A stretch of 8,944 nucleotides of DNA from Aureispira sp045105775 (GCA_045105775.1 JBGCDW010000188.1:1-8944); one strand, 5' to 3'. Positions 1 through 6,017 are shown, counted from the stretch's first letter. The notes: generated by a model from the sequence alone, not told the origin. Made by a program: numbers and translations.

Positions 1-19
1 CATATTTAGTTCATAGCAG

Positions 20-134
20 CGCTATGGAGTCAACCGAGCGGAGCGAGTTCATAAAATAATTTTTAACGATGAGTAGGAAAAAATTAGCTTTAGTGCGCTA
101 CGCTTGTGAGCTCACTTCGTTCGGTTCATTAGCG
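20..134. repeat. Imperfect long inverted repeat
   Basis: The segment at about 20-50 (core AACCGAGCGGAGCGAG) is repeated in inverted orientation at about 108-134. The complement there reads AACCGAACGAAGTGAG, 13 of 16 positions identical, and similarity extends a few bases on both sides. The arms are separated by about 57 bp of AT-rich DNA. Such GC-rich arms in AT-rich intergenic DNA could be a REP-like palindromic element or a structured RNA end. No ORF or transposase is visible here. Confidence 0.5.
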
Positions 135-222
135 ACATTAGGCTATTCTTAAACAACTTCAATCGTAAAGATATGTTATTACAATGGTTATAACCAAAAA
201 TTCACTGTAGGGATAACGTAAT

Positions 223-250
223 TTTTGTAGTACAGTATTCTCCTACAAAA
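223..250. terminator. Inverted repeat just past the WYL gene, weak terminator candidate
   Basis: TTTTGTAG at 223-230 is perfectly complementary to CTACAAAA at 243-250, giving an 8-bp stem with a 12-nt loop. It lies 14 bp beyond the stop codon of the minus-strand WYL gene, where a terminator is expected. The stem is AT-rich and no long U-tract follows it in the transcript, so efficient intrinsic termination is doubtful. It could instead protect the mRNA 3' end. Confidence 0.35.
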
Positions 251-263
251 CCAGAAAACACCA

Positions 264-1973
264 CTAAATTTTATCAAAGTTTTTACCATCATGCACATCC
301 AAAACTTGTTTCCATTTCCAGCCTTCTGGCAAGCTGGCCTCCGAAAAACGCAACTGCAAAAACTCAATATTGGTGCCTGGCTTGAGGGTGGTCATACGCC
401 TGAGCAATAAATCCCTAACCAATATGGCACTGCCCTTGTCCAAATCGAGGGTGTATGGATAGCTGCTGCTGCCTATCAAGTCGCGCTTGGATTGGTTGAG
501 CAATTGTTGGTGGGAACCTGACAACAACTCTACCTTAATTTTATCATTAAAACCATCCTGCAAACTGATATAAACAGAAAACGTTTGTTGCAATACTTTT
601 TCTAGTTGTTTGGTCGTCCATTCAGGGGCATTTTGGGCTGTACGCTCTACAGGCAATGCTTGTATTTGTTGCCAATCTTCCTTAAAATGAGGGGTTTTGA
701 TATAATAATAAGAATCAACCAACAAGGCTTTGGGGTAACTGTATTTCAGCAAACGCATAAAATTATACTGAAATAAAAAACGGCCACTATTGGGATAGGT
801 GGATACTAGATTGGGAATATCTGCTTGTTTTTTGTGGATAAATTTGCGATGGTGTTGTTTCTGAAATTGATGAATGCTACGGTGGCTATACAATCTATAG
901 AATGTTGCATGTCCTTTGTATTCTAGGCGTTGACGCATGGAACGCAAGCCTTTTTCGGAGAATTCTTGCTGATACAATTCTACGGAAGCCTGCAAGCGAT
1001 TTTTAATGTTTCTTTTTAGGCGTTCGGGTTGCAGCACCTGAATGCCCTCTCCAAAGCCAAGAATCAGTTTTTCTAATTCAAAATTCAATTGTACTTGCAA
1101 TTCTATCACCACACCTTGATAATCTCGGCTAATTATTTTTTGGGAAGGGTGCAGGGGTTTGGTTTCTGCATAGGGTGCATGCCTATGATTGAGCAACAAT
1201 CGGACAGTTTCAATAGCTGTATTGGGGTTAATAGAGACTCCAATAATGTTCTTAAAATAAGTGGTAGGATCAAAACTAGGATCACTTTGATAAGGTTGGG
1301 TACTTAAGGTTACTTCGTGCATTCGATCCAAAGCCAAACTAGTAATGCCCTCTATACCTTTTCGTTTACCAAATACAAACCAACGATTTCTAAATTCTTT
1401 GAGCAGGTAAGGATAAAATACCAGCACTTGTGCAGAACGCGCCTTGAAGGATTGATACGTAATGTTTAGGCTTTGTTGGCGAATAATGGCTTGGTACAAT
1501 TCATCCAGAAAATTCAAGCCCTTTAGGTTTTCGTTTTTCTCAAAATCAATAACAGGTTTGGTTTGGGTTTTTTGGGCGTAAATCTGGTCTTCGAGCTTTT
1601 GCACCATACTATTGAGTTCTTCAAAATGCGAAAAGCCCTGAAATTGCTTCATTACAGCTACCGCTTCGCTCAGTTTGCCCAAATCCTGCTCGGTCAAAGG
1701 GCTATTAGTAATGCTGTATTCTTTGTCTTCATAGGTGTAATAACGCTTGTCTACAACAATAATAGGTGCATTATAGCCCAATTTATCGCTTCGCATGGTT
1801 TGGATATCGCCTTGTACCGTTCGTTTGCTCACCCCTTTGTCAATGCCCTCATACTCATAGAGTGCATCCGAACAGGCATCGACCAAATCATCTAGCGTCC
1901 ATTTTCTAAAACGATTCTGTAGACAGTTGTCAATGGTTTTGTAACGCAAAAGGGCATTTCTGTTGGCAGGCAT
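264..1973 (-). CDS. WYL-domain transcription regulator with a C-terminal extension
   Basis: A 569-residue protein. Residues 1-65 look like a winged helix-turn-helix DNA-binding domain (RYKTIDNCL, then SKRTVQGDIQTMR, the typical recognition-helix pattern of this class). A linker rich in charged residues follows. The WYL domain spans about 155-240, with NRWFVFG at 196-202 in place of the eponymous W-Y-L and ALDRMHEV at 214-221. A WCX-like segment follows at about 250-335. WYL proteins are cytoplasmic ligand-responsive regulators; some, such as PafBC and DriD, respond to nucleic-acid or DNA-damage signals. Residues 345-569 exceed the usual 300-350 residue length, and I do not recognise them. The ATG at 1971-1973 is preceded by an A-rich leader. 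A poor match to the Bacteroidota -7 box lies at 1997-2004 (complement TACTTCTG). The gene is transcribed divergently from the TerD gene, so it may control that gene and the RNA cluster behind it. That regulatory role is inference. Confidence 0.85.
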   Translation of the reverse strand: MPANRNALLRYKTIDNCLQNRFRKWTLDDLVDACSDALYEYEGIDKGVSKRTVQGDIQTMRSDKLGYNAPIIVVDKRYYTYEDKEYSITNSPLTEQDLGKLSEAVAVMKQFQGFSHFEELNSMVQKLEDQIYAQKTQTKPVIDFEKNENLKGLNFLDELYQAIIRQQSLNITYQSFKARSAQVLVFYPYLLKEFRNRWFVFGKRKGIEGITSLALDRMHEVTLSTQPYQSDPSFDPTTYFKNIIGVSINPNTAIETVRLLLNHRHAPYAETKPLHPSQKIISRDYQGVVIELQVQLNFELEKLILGFGEGIQVLQPERLKRNIKNRLQASVELYQQEFSEKGLRSMRQRLEYKGHATFYRLYSHRSIHQFQKQHHRKFIHKKQADIPNLVSTYPNSGRFLFQYNFMRLLKYSYPKALLVDSYYYIKTPHFKEDWQQIQALPVERTAQNAPEWTTKQLEKVLQQTFSVYISLQDGFNDKIKVELLSGSHQQLLNQSKRDLIGSSSYPYTLDLDKGSAILVRDLLLRRMTTLKPGTNIEFLQLRFSEASLPEGWKWKQVLDVHDGKNFDKI

Positions 1974-2037
1974 TGGTTCTTTTTTCTATGATAATACAGA
2001 AGTAAGTAAGCTGGTTGGCAGCTAAGTTACAAGAACA

Positions 2038-2053
2038 TTTGAATGCTTTCAAA
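2038..2053. promoter_or_regulatory. Perfect dyad in the divergent intergenic region, candidate operator
   Basis: TTTGAATGCTTTCAAA has 6-bp perfect arms (TTTGAA/TTCAAA) around a 4-bp centre. It sits between the divergent WYL and TerD genes, where a dimeric winged-HTH regulator would be expected to bind. No second copy was noticed nearby. AT-rich palindromes of this size also arise by chance, so this is only a candidate. Confidence 0.35.
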
Positions 2054-2105
2054 AACTTTTTTTGCTTTTTTTATAACTACGCAAAAAGACTGCGTACTAG
2101 TGCTG

Positions 2106-2113
2106 CATCTTTG
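2106..2113 (+). promoter_or_regulatory. Possible Bacteroidota -7 box of the TerD gene
   Basis: CATCTTTG matches the Bacteroidota primary sigma factor -7 consensus TAnnTTTG except for the first base. It lies 28 bp before the chosen ATG at 2141, which would give a leader of about 20 nt. A TTG-type -33 element at the expected distance is not convincing. Confidence 0.3.
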
Positions 2114-2140
2114 TATCAACAAGAACAAAAACCGATAGTT

Positions 2141-4315
2141 ATGTTATTTACTACTACGCTAAATAGAATGAATATTATTCTTTATCCAAAAGGTAAAGGG
2201 TTGACCAACACTCAAAAAATGATGGTGGTTACAGAGTTGGCCAATTTGGGTTATCGACTAAGCAACCCTGCTTTGTTGAACGAAGTGGATGTAAGTTTTT
2301 TGGCCAATTTTCCTACCATCCAACAACTGCTCTTAAAAAAGCGTGGTGGTGATGTGCCTTATGTGCCTTTGTTTAATAATTTTCCTAACCATAAAATAGA
2401 GGATGAGTTGTATCTCAACAAACGTTTTTATGGTTTCTTGGCTAATATTATTCAAGATGAAAAAGATAGCGTACGCCTAAATAATGGGGTTTTGGTGCCT
2501 AGATGGTTGTTTGATGTCGATGAATTTGGCGCAGACCCTATCACACAAACACAATCCTCGGAATTGTGGGAAAGAGTAGCAGCCGTTCAAAAAAATAAAC
2601 AAGAAGATGACCATGTAGAGTGGCAGTCCTTGGAGTTGGTTGCTATGGGTGAGGGAAGCACCTTGTTGCAAAACTATTTACAACAATTATTATATGCCAA
2701 GGCTTCTATTCCTGAATACGTGCAAGCGGATGTTTGTATGCTGTTGGATTATTTTGGTATTGATTTTATGGATACCAATAAGGTAGTTTTCAAAGAAATC
2801 AAAGCTTGGTTGGGCAAGTATTGTTGGGAGCGAAAAAACTGGGAGGGTTTTGTACACTTGCATCAAACAGCTACCGATATATTGCGTAGTTTGGCCGCTG
2901 TTACAGGTTCAGATGTGAGCTTGAGCCAGCCTATCAAATTTCCTTCTTTGTCTAGACCTGCCCGTAGAGCTATTTTGACGGTATTGGAAAACTCAGCAGG
3001 AACGGCCGAAAACCTATGGCAATACAAAGGCTTATGGTTGGCTTTGGGACGCTATTTGCATCCTGGGGCACAAGCCAAAAAATTTCCGCGTACGGCTCAA
3101 ATTTTTGACCAATTGAGAAATGGTCGTTTGATTACCTTTGCTGGCAAAACGGAGCAATTGTTATCAGAAGGAGCTTTGATCCCTGTTTTGAAACATTTGG
3201 CTAAACGTCCAGGTGTCTTTTTGCGTCGTTTGCATGAGGTTTTGCGTCATTTTCCAGCACATTACACTACTATTTTGGAATATTTAAAGCCTTATTTGGT
3301 GGATCTTCCATTGAAGAATTTATTGACCTTGGAAAGCTACTTTGAGCATATTAACGAAGCTAAATACCGTTCTGTTATTAATAAAAAAGGCAAAATGATT
3401 GTCTTGGATAATAATAGTTATCAAGCCTTGTCTACAAAAGCATTGGAGGCAGTACTAGCGGTTATTAAAGAGAGTATTCAACAACAATTGGCCAATTTGG
3501 AAAGCTGGAAAGAGGAAAAAGTATGGATTGATCCTACGTTGAGTAATTACACCTTGCCCTTGCAACAACGCAAACATTCTGAAGGCATTTTAACCCTTGG
3601 ACGAGGCAGTCGTGTGCCTGTAGATTTGAGCAAAGTATTGCGTTTGTTTGTGTATTGGAAACAAGTTGCCAAACGCACTGATTTGGATTTGTCTATTGCT
3701 TTGTACAATGCTGATTTCCAATTAATCAATCAGGTGAGCTATACTAATTTGTCGGCTATGGGTGCGGTGCATTCTGGTGATTTGCAAGATGGTTTGCTAG
3801 GTGCTGCGGAGTTTATTGATATTGATCTTAAGAAAGTGAGCAAAGCTACGGCTTATGTAAGTGTACAAATTTATCGTTATAGTGGTGAATCGTTTGCTGA
3901 AATGACTTGTCATGCTGGCTGGATGTGGCGCGAAAAGGTCAATGCAAATTACAAGAGTTTTGATGTTAAAACCGTAGCCAATAAGTTGGATTTGAACGGT
4001 GTGGGAAGTTATGCGATTCCTTTTATGGTCGATATTGCACAAGAACAAATTATTTATACAGACTTGTATGTCAATGGATTGAACAAGCATAATGCGATTG
4101 AAACATCGGTTCATTCACTAGAAGTGACTACGGCCGAATTGGCACAATTCACCCATACGCGTCCGACTTATTTGCAATTGGCACAAGCACATGCTTTGGC
4201 AAGAAAAGCAGTAATTGTAGAGGAGGTTTCTGAGGCGACCATTACTTTTGGTACGAACAAAGAGCATACGTACAATGTCCTACAAACTGAACAAATATTG
4301 AGTGAACTCATTTAG
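2141..4315 (+). CDS. TerD-domain protein with long helical N-terminal region; candidate Y RNA partner
   Basis: A 724-residue protein. Residues about 475-570 and beyond look like a TerD-type domain: DLSKVLRLFVYWKQ, then DLDLSIALYNADFQLI, VHSGD and FIDIDLKKV, the acidic strand-loop pattern of tellurite-resistance/stress TerD proteins that bind calcium. The N-terminal 470 residues are mostly helical. Conspicuous segments are YVPLFNNFP (about 74-82), LGRYLHPGAQAKKFPRTAQIFDQ (about 302-324, middle residues) and RPGVFLRRLHEVLRHFP (about 356-372). Helical-repeat packing of the kind found in the Ro60 TROVE domain is possible, but I see no diagnostic TROVE or vWA motifs. There is no signal peptide, so it is probably cytoplasmic. 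An in-frame TTG at 2015 would add 42 residues that look unlike coding sequence, so the ATG at 2141, after an A-rich leader and a possible -7 box, is preferred. The first Y RNA-like element starts only about 26 bp after the stop, on the same strand. An RNA-binding role is inferred from that juxtaposition. Confidence 0.75.
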   Translation: MLFTTTLNRMNIILYPKGKGLTNTQKMMVVTELANLGYRLSNPALLNEVDVSFLANFPTIQQLLLKKRGGDVPYVPLFNNFPNHKIEDELYLNKRFYGFLANIIQDEKDSVRLNNGVLVPRWLFDVDEFGADPITQTQSSELWERVAAVQKNKQEDDHVEWQSLELVAMGEGSTLLQNYLQQLLYAKASIPEYVQADVCMLLDYFGIDFMDTNKVVFKEIKAWLGKYCWERKNWEGFVHLHQTATDILRSLAAVTGSDVSLSQPIKFPSLSRPARRAILTVLENSAGTAENLWQYKGLWLALGRYLHPGAQAKKFPRTAQIFDQLRNGRLITFAGKTEQLLSEGALIPVLKHLAKRPGVFLRRLHEVLRHFPAHYTTILEYLKPYLVDLPLKNLLTLESYFEHINEAKYRSVINKKGKMIVLDNNSYQALSTKALEAVLAVIKESIQQQLANLESWKEEKVWIDPTLSNYTLPLQQRKHSEGILTLGRGSRVPVDLSKVLRLFVYWKQVAKRTDLDLSIALYNADFQLINQVSYTNLSAMGAVHSGDLQDGLLGAAEFIDIDLKKVSKATAYVSVQIYRYSGESFAEMTCHAGWMWREKVNANYKSFDVKTVANKLDLNGVGSYAIPFMVDIAQEQIIYTDLYVNGLNKHNAIETSVHSLEVTTAELAQFTHTRPTYLQLAQAHALARKAVIVEEVSEATITFGTNKEHTYNVLQTEQILSELI

Positions 4316-4341
4316 GGTATTACTCGTTATCAAGAATTAGA

Positions 4342-4403
4342 ACACTGGCCTAAAGCCTGCTTCCTTCTTCACTATTCAAATTAGTAAGCTTAATTTCTAG
4401 TGT
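4342..4403 (+). ncRNA. Y RNA-like element 0, stem only, no tRNA module
   Basis: The 5' flank ACACTGG (4342-4348) pairs with CTAGTGT (4397-4403), 7 bp with one G-T wobble. It is followed by CCTA, giving the same GG|CCTA junction as the other units. Opposite is AATTTC, resembling the CTTTC of the others. A short inner helix AAGC/GCTT (4353-4356 with 4388-4391) is possible. The loop contains TTCCTTCT, as in every other unit, and then CACTATTCAAAT, which resembles the sequence that follows the D-arm in elements A and B. The tRNA-like part is absent, as if the module had been lost or never gained. This element is the least certain of the five, because it rests on stem pairing and shared boxes alone. 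Confidence 0.5.
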
Positions 4404-4435
4404 ACTATTGTCTTGACTTTTTTTCTATAAATTAT

Positions 4436-4572
4436 AACAGTGGGCCTATGTTGGCTTTCCTTCTTTGCTTTGGGTGCTAGTGGTCGTGGGTTCGAGTCCC
4501 ACCTCTGGGTAACCAGAGTAGCTCAGTTGGTAGAGCACTATATCAAGTCAGCAGCTTTCTCTCTGTTTTTTT
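4436..4572 (+). ncRNA. YrlA-type Y RNA-like element A with tRNA-mimic module
   Basis: Lower stem: 4436-4444 pairs with 4559-4567 (AACAGTGGG with CTCTCTGTT, one T-T mismatch). Internal loop: CCTA (4445-4448) opposite GCTTT (4554-4558). Upper stem: 4449-4457 pairs with 4545-4553 (TGTTGGCTT with AAGTCAGCA, 9 bp, two wobbles). The head is a permuted tRNA: T-arm GTGGGTTCGAGTCCCAC (4486-4502), acceptor-like stem CTCTGG/CCAGAG (4503-4508 with 4513-4518) closed by the GNRA loop GTAA, TA at positions equivalent to tRNA 8-9, and D-arm GCTC-AGTTGGTA-GAGC (4521-4536). Then ACTA (4537-4540) can pair with TAGT (4478-4481), like the start of an anticodon stem. A run of seven T (4566-4572) follows the closing stem, as for a transcript 3' end. 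Known YrlA RNAs bind Ro60 through the stem and mimic tRNA with the head. The assignment is by architecture. Confidence 0.82.
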
Positions 4573-4610
4573 ATTGGAACATAACGATTAATTTTATAAA
4601 CTATAATTAT

Positions 4611-4745
4611 AGTAGTGGGCCTATATTGGTTTTCCTTCTTCGCCTGTCACGCTAGTGGTCGTGGGTTCGAGTCCCACCTCTGGGCAACCAGAGTAGCTCA
4701 GTTGGTAGAGCACTATATCAAATCAATAACTTTCTCACTATTTTT
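4611..4745 (+). ncRNA. YrlA-type Y RNA-like element B with tRNA-mimic module
   Basis: Lower stem: 4611-4619 (AGTAGTGGG) pairs with 4734-4742 (CTCACTATT), 9 bp with two wobbles. Internal loop: CCTA (4620-4623) opposite ACTTT (4729-4733). Upper stem: 4624-4632 (TATTGGTTT) pairs with 4720-4728 (AAATCAATA), 9 bp with one wobble. Relative to element A, the upper stem shows two compensatory changes (A-T for G-C, T-A for C-G). The head at 4651-4721 matches that of A over 71 nt with one difference, at the N of the GNRA tetraloop (GCAA instead of GTAA). T-arm 4661-4677, acceptor-like stem 4678-4683 with 4688-4693, D-arm 4696-4711. A T5 tract (4741-4745) closes the unit. TTTTATAAAC in the spacer upstream (4592-4601) recurs before element C and could be promoter-related. 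Confidence 0.82.
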
Positions 4746-4757
4746 ATAAACAATAAC

Positions 4758-4888
4758 AACAGGCCTATTATGAAGTTTCCTTCTACCACGAACGCTGAGA
4801 ATGGGAGTTCGAGTCTCTCCCCTAGCCTACTAGGGTGGCTAAATGGTACAGCACAGCGCAAAATATACTTCTAAGCTTTCCTGTTTTT
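4758..4888 (+). ncRNA. YrlA-type Y RNA-like element C, divergent tRNA-mimic module
   Basis: Lower stem: AACAGG (4758-4763) pairs perfectly with CCTGTT (4880-4885). Internal loop: CCTA (4764-4767) opposite GCTTT (4875-4879). Upper stem: TTA (4768-4770) and GAAGT (4772-4776), with a one-base bulge, pair with ACTTCTAA (4867-4874). The head has a different sequence from A and B but the same fold: T-arm GGGAG-TTCGAGT-CTCTC (4803-4819), acceptor-like stem CCCTAG/CTAGGG (4820-4825 with 4830-4835) with loop CCTA, D-arm GCTA-AATGGTA-CAGC (4838-4852, one mismatch). It also has a perfect 5-bp anticodon-type stem, CGCTG (4793-4797) with CAGCG (4854-4858), and a five-base variable loop AGAAT. The stems pair within this unit and not with the neighbouring units, which fixes the permuted topology. 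A T5 tract (4884-4888) follows. Confidence 0.82.
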
Positions 4889-4897
4889 AATGATTAC

Positions 4898-5000
4898 CTA
4901 AAGGCTGTCCCTTGTGGACGTTATTAAGCAGCTTCCTTCTATCGTGGGTTCGAGTCCCACCTTGCGAGTTGGTTTCATGAGTTGTTTTACTTTCTTTTAG
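4898..5000 (+). ncRNA. Y RNA-like element D, reduced head with T-arm only
   Basis: Lower stem: CTAAAGG (4898-4904) pairs with CTTTTAG (4994-5000), 7 bp with one wobble. ACTTT (4989-4993) occupies the internal-loop position seen in the other units. On the 5' side the loop carries an inserted hairpin, GTCC-CTTGT-GGAC (4907-4919). Upper stem: AAGCAGCTT (4926-4934) pairs with GAGTTGTTT (4979-4987), 9 bp with three wobbles. CCTTCT then leads into a perfect T-arm GTGGGTTCGAGTCCCAC (4944-4960), identical to that of A and B. The following 18 nt (4961-4978) form neither an acceptor-like stem nor a D-arm. No long T-run follows. This may be a specialised or decaying member of the family. Confidence 0.62.
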
Positions 5001-5077
5001 AATATTTTACAAGCCCCTCCCTCTTAAACAATCAATGACACCTATCCCAAAACCAACATCTCTGTAACTTCATGCTA

Positions 5078-5983
5078 TTATCTTGGCTGAACTACTATTG
5101 TTCCTGATTCTACATGGTCTATGACGTATCTGTAAGATCCTGCTGCTAATATTGCTAGAGAAATAGTTTCTTCTCTTTGCTGTAGAGTAGTTGCTAATAC
5201 TCTTTGTCCTATCATGTTATAAAGTTCAAACAATGCCTCTCCTTCTTGGTCTCGCTCTATAATAAGTTGTTGTTGAGTTGGATTGGGATATATTTGAACA
5301 TTTATAGGATTTGGCACAAGAGCAGTATTAATAAAATCAAAACAGTGTAGTATTGGTAGTCCTGTTTCATCTTCCCCATACAAATGAATATTGTTTTTAG
5401 TATAGCAATGAGGGGTATACCACCAACCTAGACCAACTTCCATAGCACGAAAAAAGCCTTGACTAGAACCAATCCCTTCTATATAAAACAGATCATAATC
5501 AAATGACCATTTTAGCCGTAGAGAGCCATCAATAAGAGTAATATATCTAACATCCCTAACCACTAGAGGCCAGTGAATAGAAGACGAGCTTAATGTATCG
5601 CCTACATTCAACGTAAAATCTAAAAAAAGCTGCTCTGTTGGATGATAAAGACTCTTAATATATACTTTCTCTTGCAAAGTATCCTCTCTAAAAAATCCAA
5701 AAATATGTACCTCGCTACTATCGACTGAATAAAAATGATTACCAGAAGGTGTTGCTATGTCAATATCATAATAATTTAAAATAGAGTAAGTTTGATTATT
5801 AATAGAAGTATCACCTTTAAAAAAGAAATGAAATCCTCTTGGGTAAACATAATAATAAGCTCCATTCCCTTCTAAGCTTTGCCAATAGGCATCCTCTTGA
5901 ATAAAATGATGATACTGTGCTTGTAATTCAGCATTACTTATCATTAATGAGCAAAACAAACAGTACGTGATAATTTTTTTCAT
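5078..5983 (-). CDS. Secreted protein with T9SS type A sorting domain
   Basis: A 301-residue protein. The start is the ATG at 5981-5983, which begins a clear signal peptide (MKKIITYCLFCSLMISNAELQA, cleavage near residue 22). The longer in-frame extension back to 6097 would overlap the upstream gene and has no signal peptide. The body (about 25-225) is rich in aromatic residues and ends with YIEGIGSSQGFF (about 168-179), a pattern common in Bacteroidota secreted proteins of unknown function. Residues about 228-301 are a T9SS C-terminal sorting domain: VQIYPNPTQQQLII, LYNMIGQRV and a final beta-strand pair, which direct export through the outer membrane and possible surface anchoring. It lies 52 bp downstream of the next cargo gene on the same strand and may share its transcript. 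The function of the body is unknown. Confidence 0.82.
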   Translation of the reverse strand: MKKIITYCLFCSLMISNAELQAQYHHFIQEDAYWQSLEGNGAYYYVYPRGFHFFFKGDTSINNQTYSILNYYDIDIATPSGNHFYSVDSSEVHIFGFFREDTLQEKVYIKSLYHPTEQLFLDFTLNVGDTLSSSSIHWPLVVRDVRYITLIDGSLRLKWSFDYDLFYIEGIGSSQGFFRAMEVGLGWWYTPHCYTKNNIHLYGEDETGLPILHCFDFINTALVPNPINVQIYPNPTQQQLIIERDQEGEALFELYNMIGQRVLATTLQQREETISLAILAAGSYRYVIDHVESGTIVVQPR

Positions 5984-6017
5984 TTTTTGTGTTTTTATAT
6001 GTAATTTAACATCTACC

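Larger units (their letters stand above)
4342..5000 (+). repeat. Tandem cluster of five Y RNA-like units
   Basis: Five related units start at about 4342, 4436, 4611, 4758 and 4898. Shared landmarks, in order, are GG(C/T)CTA or GGCTG at the foot of the upper stem, CTTCCTTCT or TTTCCTTCT, the T-arm with TTCGAGT (not in unit 0), and GCTTTC or ACTTTC after the head. The T-arms of A to D are spaced 175, 142 and 141 bp apart. Stems vary with compensation, while the heads of A and B are almost identical, so selection appears to act on structure. The cluster accounts for almost all of the non-coding gap between the TerD gene and the convergent T9SS cargo genes. Confidence 0.75.

Noticed and set aside
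1089..1895. Plus-strand reading frames inside the WYL gene
   Set aside because: They lie wholly within a well-supported minus-strand gene with recognisable domains, and their translations show no family features.
2015..2140. Upstream TTG start adding 42 residues to the TerD protein
   Set aside because: The added stretch overlaps the probable promoter and dyad region and looks like random AT-rich translation. The ATG at 2141 has a possible -7 box at a suitable distance.
4476..4546. True permuted tRNA genes that yield aminoacylated tRNA
   Set aside because: The acceptor-like stem is only 6 bp and closed by a tight tetraloop, with no room for mature ends or CCA. No standard 7-nt anticodon loop with U33 can be assembled. 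The flanks pair into long stems instead, as in Y RNAs.
4440..4655. Open reading frame of 71 codons on the plus strand
   Set aside because: It runs through the tRNA-like module and the stem of two RNA units. Its translation shows no family features and is explained by the RNA genes.
4513..4683. Intron-containing tRNA genes: 5' half of one unit joined to the 3' half of the next
   Set aside because: It works for A to B only because their acceptor-like stems are identical. For B to C (CCAGAG with CCCTAG) and C to D (CTAGGG with CTTGCG) the halves do not pair. The within-unit permuted pairing works for A, B and C.
4342..5000. CRISPR array
   Set aside because: The repeats are long, structured and differ between units, with spacing of 94 to 175 bp between unit starts and no uniform short repeats or cas genes.
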